The notes beneath the pieces were generated by a model. That model did not search any database and was not told the DNA's origin. It saw only the letters and a program-made list of their open reading frames with translations. The position numbers were made by a program, and so were the translations under genes. Below are positions 58,621 to 64,000 of a stretch of DNA of 64,000 bases, piece after piece. Source of the DNA: Geosiphon pyriformis (Eukaryota > Glomeromycota > Glomeromycetes > Archaeosporales > Geosiphonaceae). How positions within the stretch are numbered: the stretch's first letter is position 1; each line of letters starts with the position of its first letter. The stretch lies in contig JAAOMT010000664.1 of the NCBI GenBank assembly GCA_016748015.1, positions 1,265,047-1,329,046 of the forward strand. The letters run 5' to 3'.

Positions 58621-61600
58621 ATGGCAAATTCTGCAAAACGAGATTCAATTTTTGGGTTAACCGTGGACTCGTCACAGATTGTTCTTGGCAATGATGAGCT
58701 AGGGATGACAACTCCTTCGAGAAGACAGCCCAAGTCTAATCAAATGTCACCTTGGCTTGATTTGGGGGTAATTATGGCCCACAAGGGTTTTTACATTTTT
58801 GGAACTTGTCTTCTACCACACGCCCATCGCATCTGCTGGGAAAACACTCAGGCGACAACTTTTTTTCAAAGCTTCTTTACTAACTTTAAAATAACTTATT
58901 CAACTTCTCACTTGGACGACAAAACCTATCTCTTCCCATCATTTTTTCCTTTAGGTTGAACCTATGGGCATCTTCGACAGGGAATCGGAGCCCGAAAAAA
59001 TGGAGGCTACTGTAGACAACCTTGGAGAGTTTGGGTCTAGGAAAAAAGGTGTACTGACGGTTTGTTTTTTCTTAATTTATATACGTAAAATAATCATTGT
59101 GAAAGTTATCAAAGGCAAATTTTACTTTAGGTGGCTCATTCTTCAAATGAATCTAATTTATCACAAAGAAACCATTATATTGATGAAATGCATTTTACCG
59201 TCGTATGTAACTCACCTGCTAAAAGTTTATTATGGATTCCTTACTAGCTATACATAATGGTGTTCTATTAATTTACAACTTTAATAGGAAACAAGGCGAA
59301 TGATTGACCTCAAGCAAAAGAAGGATGCTATGGAAGTAGATCATAATGAAGACCCCGTATCAATAATACCAACCGGAGAGAATAAATCCAATAAGAACTT
59401 TGAATATGTCGATTATCAAACCGATTTTATTAACCGCGGACATAATCAATTAGAATATGACCCCCAGCTGAATAATATAATACATATTCCTTATATAGAG
59501 TTAGGAAGCAAAAAAAGAAACTTGGTAAAGTTTTACCTTAATTCATCCCATAGGTTTAATAACAGAATTTTAAACCTTTCCTCACTCTGCAATTCAGTCA
59601 CCCCATCCCTTCGTCGAGATTCCTACGCGTAAGAAAACGAAAATTGGATTCGCCAACCCTAAGATAAAAGAAAATATCATGTCAGAATCTGTCATACTTT
59701 CCAAACTTGGCAAAAATTTGCCTAACGATCTCGAAAAAAAAGAAACACGACAAGTCGATATGTCTTTTTCGAGCGAGGAGGAAAAAAGTAAACTTAATTC
59801 CAGTTCAGAAATTGATTACAAGGAATTTGATTTATCTAATTTTGTAATTTACGATGAATTTTTTGAGGTAATTTATTTCTGGGGGATCTTAATATATTTT
59901 CTAAATTTAATTGAAATTTTATCTTTCAGTATGTAAATATAAGTGATCTACAAGAAGCTCATGATACCAAGATCTATTATTGGAATGGTATCGTCAGTCA
60001 AAATAATCAGAAAATCCAAAGTCTCTTGGTAATTAAATCTTTATTTAAAGCTCTTCATATTGAGCTCCTATTTTTGAAAATGGATAATGAATCCAAAACG
60101 CTCTAGATCGAGTTTACCGAGTTCTCTATCGGTGGATTTGGTGATAAAGAAGATGACGTTATAATTTGGCTTCGTTCTACAGTGGATCAAGATGTTTGGT
60201 ACAAGCTGGGTGAACCCCATATAGAATATGCCGCAATATATCACGGGTTTCACTGGAAGGCCATGTTGGCAAAATATGTGATAGATTGGGTGGATTCATG
60301 TGGGGATATAGAATTCGACGACTTTAGGGCCAAGTTTTATAACTGGCTTTCAGGAACACAAACACATAAAAGACAATATCAAGGATGGATATCTGCAATA
60401 AACGGCAAAACCGATTTTCGTTCTGTGATTATAACATGTGGTCGCTTCATATGGAACCAAGCCTTTAATCTTGCGCCCAGATATAAAAATATTAAACTTT
60501 TCAAGGGTAATAATAATTGTCTCCTTGGAATTTTCTCAATTAAACCTAATATGATTCTTCTCACCAGATATCGGGTATGCATACGAAGCCAATATTCCTT
60601 TACGAAAGGTAAGCTTTTTAAACACATGTTAGCGATTACTTTTTAAAGCTCTTAATAGATATCGGAATGATTGAATAGGCTGGATCATATGAAAAAACTG
60701 TCGTTACCCCAATTGTCCATCGTTGGTTTCAAGATCTGTTTCCCGAAAATCTGCGGATCGTAGGTAAAAACGATTTCTTACTTTGTTTAAAAATTCAATC
60801 CTATTTTCAAACTGTCTAATGTAAAATCATCAATTTAGAAAACATTGATTTCGATGTTCTTGAGGCAACAAGTATTGAACCTAAAATACCTGATACAATA
60901 GACGTCAACACAATCAAAACCATTGATCATATTAACAATTTGCCGATCTTCCAAGAGGAAATTTCAGGCGATAAAAGTTTGTTTGAAAAAGTTATTATTG
61001 ATAATGTAACATTTTGTATTGGGGACGTGGTTGAGTTAGATGCCACTGAAGAAGACAGTTGGACTAAGGGAGACAAGCGGTGGATTTGGTATTTATGTTT
61101 CTTGATTAAAAATATTTAATAATCAAATACTAACATTACTTTTTTTATTCAGTATGATCACCGAAATACAAAGAGATAAACGTTTCCCGGATCGTGGTTT
61201 TTTTCGAATGGTATGGATGTATTTCAGATCACAAACATTACTCTCAAATCTCGATCACGATTACCATCCTCAAGCCGACCAAGAATTGTTCTTCACCAAG
61301 CACTGCGAATGTCAAAAAAGACAACCACTTAGTAGCATAAAACGAAAAGTAATTGTGAATTTTGGTGTGTCATCATGTCCAAGTAAGGCAGTTCCAAGAT
61401 TGTACTTCAGGGTTTTTACATCTCTTCTGCATATGATCGACAATTATCTAATTTTAGAAAACGAGCATCATTACTTCTGCCGATACTATTATCGACACAA
61501 TGACGGTGACTTTGTCGCGTTTCCAACAATTATTCCTCCACAAGAATTAAAGACTGTTTGCGAATGTGGTATTCCAGAAAACTCAGAATGGCTAGAATTT

Positions 61601-63969
61601 CTCAAAAACTATGAAGTTGGGGATTGTGTTTTAATAGAGCCTCGATCTAATGATGTATTGAACTATTATACCGTGACCTGTATTGAGGAGATACTAATCG
61701 ATCAAGAAATCCTTAAACTAAGGAGATTCTACAGATGGGGGGAAATTGAAACCAAACCAGCGGTTTCCAAAAATCCAATAAATGAACTTTTATATTCCGA
61801 TTATATTTTTTTATACAAATTCTGTTCAGGAATGAAGCCATGTCATGTGGAATATTATAAATCATCTATTGAGCTTCCTGTTAACCTTCAACATCGAGGC
61901 GCTGGAAATCATGTAAAGTATCTAGTCTGAAAATTTTTTTTGCTATATTGTTATTGATACAATCATGGAATAAGAATTTTCTTTTAGTTCTTTTTTTCAA
62001 AAAAGTATTATCACGGGACAAAAAGGATAATACCATTGGATTCTGAGAATATCGCCAATCTTTTTCCGAATTACTCTTATAAAGTCTCTGGAATTGTTAA
62101 GCTAAGAGGTCTTGACCTTTTTTGCGGTGGCGGCTCCCTGGGGCGAGGATTTGAGGATGCTGGATTTGTCGATTGTCGTTGGTAGTTCTATTTACTGGTT
62201 TTCTTCAGCTGATTTTTGAATATCTATGTACACTATGAAACCATCATTTTAACCCATCATTTTTAAACAAATAGGGCTGTGGACAAATACGAGCCAGCTT
62301 TAAAAACTTACAAACAAAATTCTCATAATAAAAATGTTACAATTATTCATGAGAGTGTAAATAAAATATTAGAAAATGCAATTCTTGAGCGCGAATCAGA
62401 CGCCCCAACCAAGGTAAGAATAAGAGATTGCTGATAATTTCAAATAGTTAAATTTATTGTTAATTATAATTACCTTTCTAGGGTGAAGTCGATATTATTT
62501 TGGCTGGGTCTCCTTGCCAAGGATTTTCACGGATTAACAAGCACAAAGGAAATGATCAAAGTCGGGCAAACAATTCGTTAGTGACTTCTTTAGCCTCTTT
62601 CGTTGACCACTACCGTCCAAAATACGTCCTTTTGGAAAATGTGGCGTCGATGGCCCGAACTCCTGGTACACATTAGCCTTCCTCAATTTGCTCTTGATTT
62701 CCGAGCAAAAAATATTGATTCTATACTCTTCGGACATAAGTTTTTCTGCGGTTAATTGCTTGCCTTCTAGAACTGGGTTATCAAATCAAGTTTGGGCTTG
62801 TATCGGCAGAACATATGGGCTGTGCTCAATCTCGTTGTCGGATCTTTCTTTGGGGAGCTTCTACGAACGAAGTTCTTCCTGAAATGCCACCAGTCACTCA
62901 TACTCCCTCCAAGTTCTACCGATCATATGGTAGAACGTTACAACTACCTAGTTCTTTATCGTACGTTTCTTATTTACTTCTTCCTAATGAGCAGTATACT
63001 AAGTCATGAATAAATTTGTTAATACAATTCAGGTTGAAAGGATTAGAAGAAGACCCTTTGACGAGCTTCCCTTTAGTTTCTATCGAAAAACTAATAGGCG
63101 ACTTACCTCCTTTGGATAATGGTATCATTTGGCACCCCGAATATCCTGACCATCGAACTCATTCGATCAATTATTTGACAAAAGAAATATTACGCAGAGT
63201 ACCGGCCGAAGGCGGGGCTGATTATTATTTAGCCCGTGAACGACACACAATTTCCGAACTGTTTAATCACCCCGCATATGAGGCCAAAGTAAATCACGTC
63301 GAACAAAAATATAAATATTGCCAGCGCATAGATAAAAATGGGGTGTTCCCAACGATATGTACAAGTATGAGTAAGTAACTTAACTTAGTTCCCTTTATCA
63401 TTAGGATCCTCAAATAACCATAAATCTTTTTGCTAATAATGGTATTTTCTCCATTTTTCAGGGGCCAACGGATATGTAAGCAATAACCTTTTTATTACAA
63501 AATATTTGAGAGAGAACTTGTTCAATAAATCTGAGGAATTGGATTTTCAAAGGAACTCAAATTATTCAATTTTCGGGTATTTCATTTTATATCAAAATCT
63601 TAATTACATCAACTAGCATCCACAGGTGGTTCACTTTAACGAGCCACGATTAGTGAGCATCCGGGAAGCAGCTCGTGCACAAGGTTAATACAATAAATTA
63701 TTGTTAAGCGTAATCACATTTCATTTATCTATAATTATCTGATTAATAGGATTCTTGGAATCTGATATAATCTGCGGAACTATAGCTGATCAATATAAAA
63801 TTATCGGTAAATATGGTTGTTCTCCGAAATCTCAATCAAGCAATTTGTTAAAAGAACTTTAAACCATCACACAGGAAATTCTGTTCCAAGGAACGTGGCA
63901 TTCTCTTTGGGACTGCAATTAGGAAAAGCGATAACAAAACCCTGTCAGAATTGGTCTGACATAAATTGA
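58621..63969 (+). CDS. DNMT1-like cytosine-5 DNA methyltransferase
   Basis: Nuclear enzyme that methylates DNA cytosine. The layout suggests the maintenance (DNMT1/MASC2) type. Twenty exons: 58621-58767, 58955-59059, 59131-59202, 59288-59524, 59598-59867, 59930-60028, 60107-60506, 60568-60608, 60679-60763, 60839-61088, 61153-61912, 61988-62181, 62275-62413, 62482-62665, 62741-62960, 63033-63370, 63462-63475, 63626-63683, 63750-63806, 63875-63969. All phases join: 1254 residues. Domains: replication-foci-like region about 266-400 (NFVIYDEFFEYV, VIIWLRSTVDQDVWYKLG), two BAH-like regions about 543-700 and 715-820 (VTFCIGDVVELDA, YEVGDCVLIEP). Catalytic motifs from about 862: I LDLFCGGGSLGRGFEDAG, IV GSPCQGFS with the nucleophile Cys, VI LLENVASM, VIII QSRCRIFLWG, IX SIREAARAQGF, X GNSVPRNVAFSLG. 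A basic PTRKKTK could be a nuclear signal. No CXXC finger seen. Intact. Confidence 0.95.
63462..63475 (+). other. 14-nt microexon in the methyltransferase gene
   Basis: Between motif-rich exons 16 and 18 the frame requires a 14-base exon (two bases, then GCC AAC GGA TAT) with ttttcag before and gtaagc after. Phases 1 to 0 fit on both sides, and the residues ANGY precede VVHFNEP in the stretch leading to motif IX. Confidence 0.65.
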
Positions 63970-64000
63970 AAATTGGTTAGGGGCTTAATTCAACAACTCT

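Noticed and set aside
62534-63013. Several short frames inside the methyltransferase gene
   Set aside because: They run across introns or in the wrong frame. The spliced model restores LRLIACLLELGYQIKFG and the QSRCR motif in a different frame.

Overview
The window looks like nuclear DNA of an arbuscular mycorrhizal fungus (Glomeromycotina, Rhizophagus/Gigaspora-like). This is inferred from four things: a very AT-rich background, many short GT-AG introns, Ty3/Gypsy and AP-endonuclease/RNase H LINE families of the kind I associate with these fungi, and a DNMT1-type cytosine methyltransferase. The species cannot be fixed by eye. There are four well-supported or plausible host genes, all on the + strand, in two gene-bearing islands. 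Almost everything else is transposon sequence in different stages of decay.

Layout. 1-17.2 kb is a nest of three Ty3/Gypsy elements: A (+, 3' end only), apparently inside the 5' LTR of B (+, near complete), which sits in the RNase H end of C (-). 17.1-24.7 kb holds a LINE ORF1 scrap (-) and a long, heavily mutated LINE (E, +). 25.3-35.3 kb is the first gene island: transportin/karyopherin-beta2 (12 exons), a 29-copy minisatellite, a five-exon gene of unknown function, and TRM7-like FtsJ tRNA 2'-O-methyltransferase (9 exons). 35.4-50.6 kb is a very AT-rich graveyard: a possible Copia scrap, possible solo LTRs, a possible inverted-repeat DNA element, LINE pieces, and a decayed Ty3 element (D, -) whose RT is split by a solo LTR. 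50.8-57.6 kb is a full-length LINE (F, +) with a candidate target-site duplication. 58.6-64.0 kb is a complete 20-exon DNMT1-like DNA methyltransferase gene with an MCB/E2F-like promoter.

Two themes stand out. First, at least three of the Ty3 elements (B, C, D) carry a dUTPase-like domain between protease and reverse transcriptase. It is preceded by a cysteine-rich zinc-finger-like region, and element B has an extra ORF after the integrase, part of which is also present in A. Second, the elements appear to have been inactivated mostly by C-to-T/G-to-A transitions. Four catalytic Asp-to-Asn losses (RT and integrase of B; endonuclease and RT of F) all follow a C, so all fit CpG-to-CpA deamination. 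Many stops fit CAA/CAG/CGA-to-stop changes. A maintenance-type DNA methyltransferase gene lies only about 1 kb from element F, so repeat methylation followed by deamination is a reasonable reading, but RIP-like mutation cannot be excluded.
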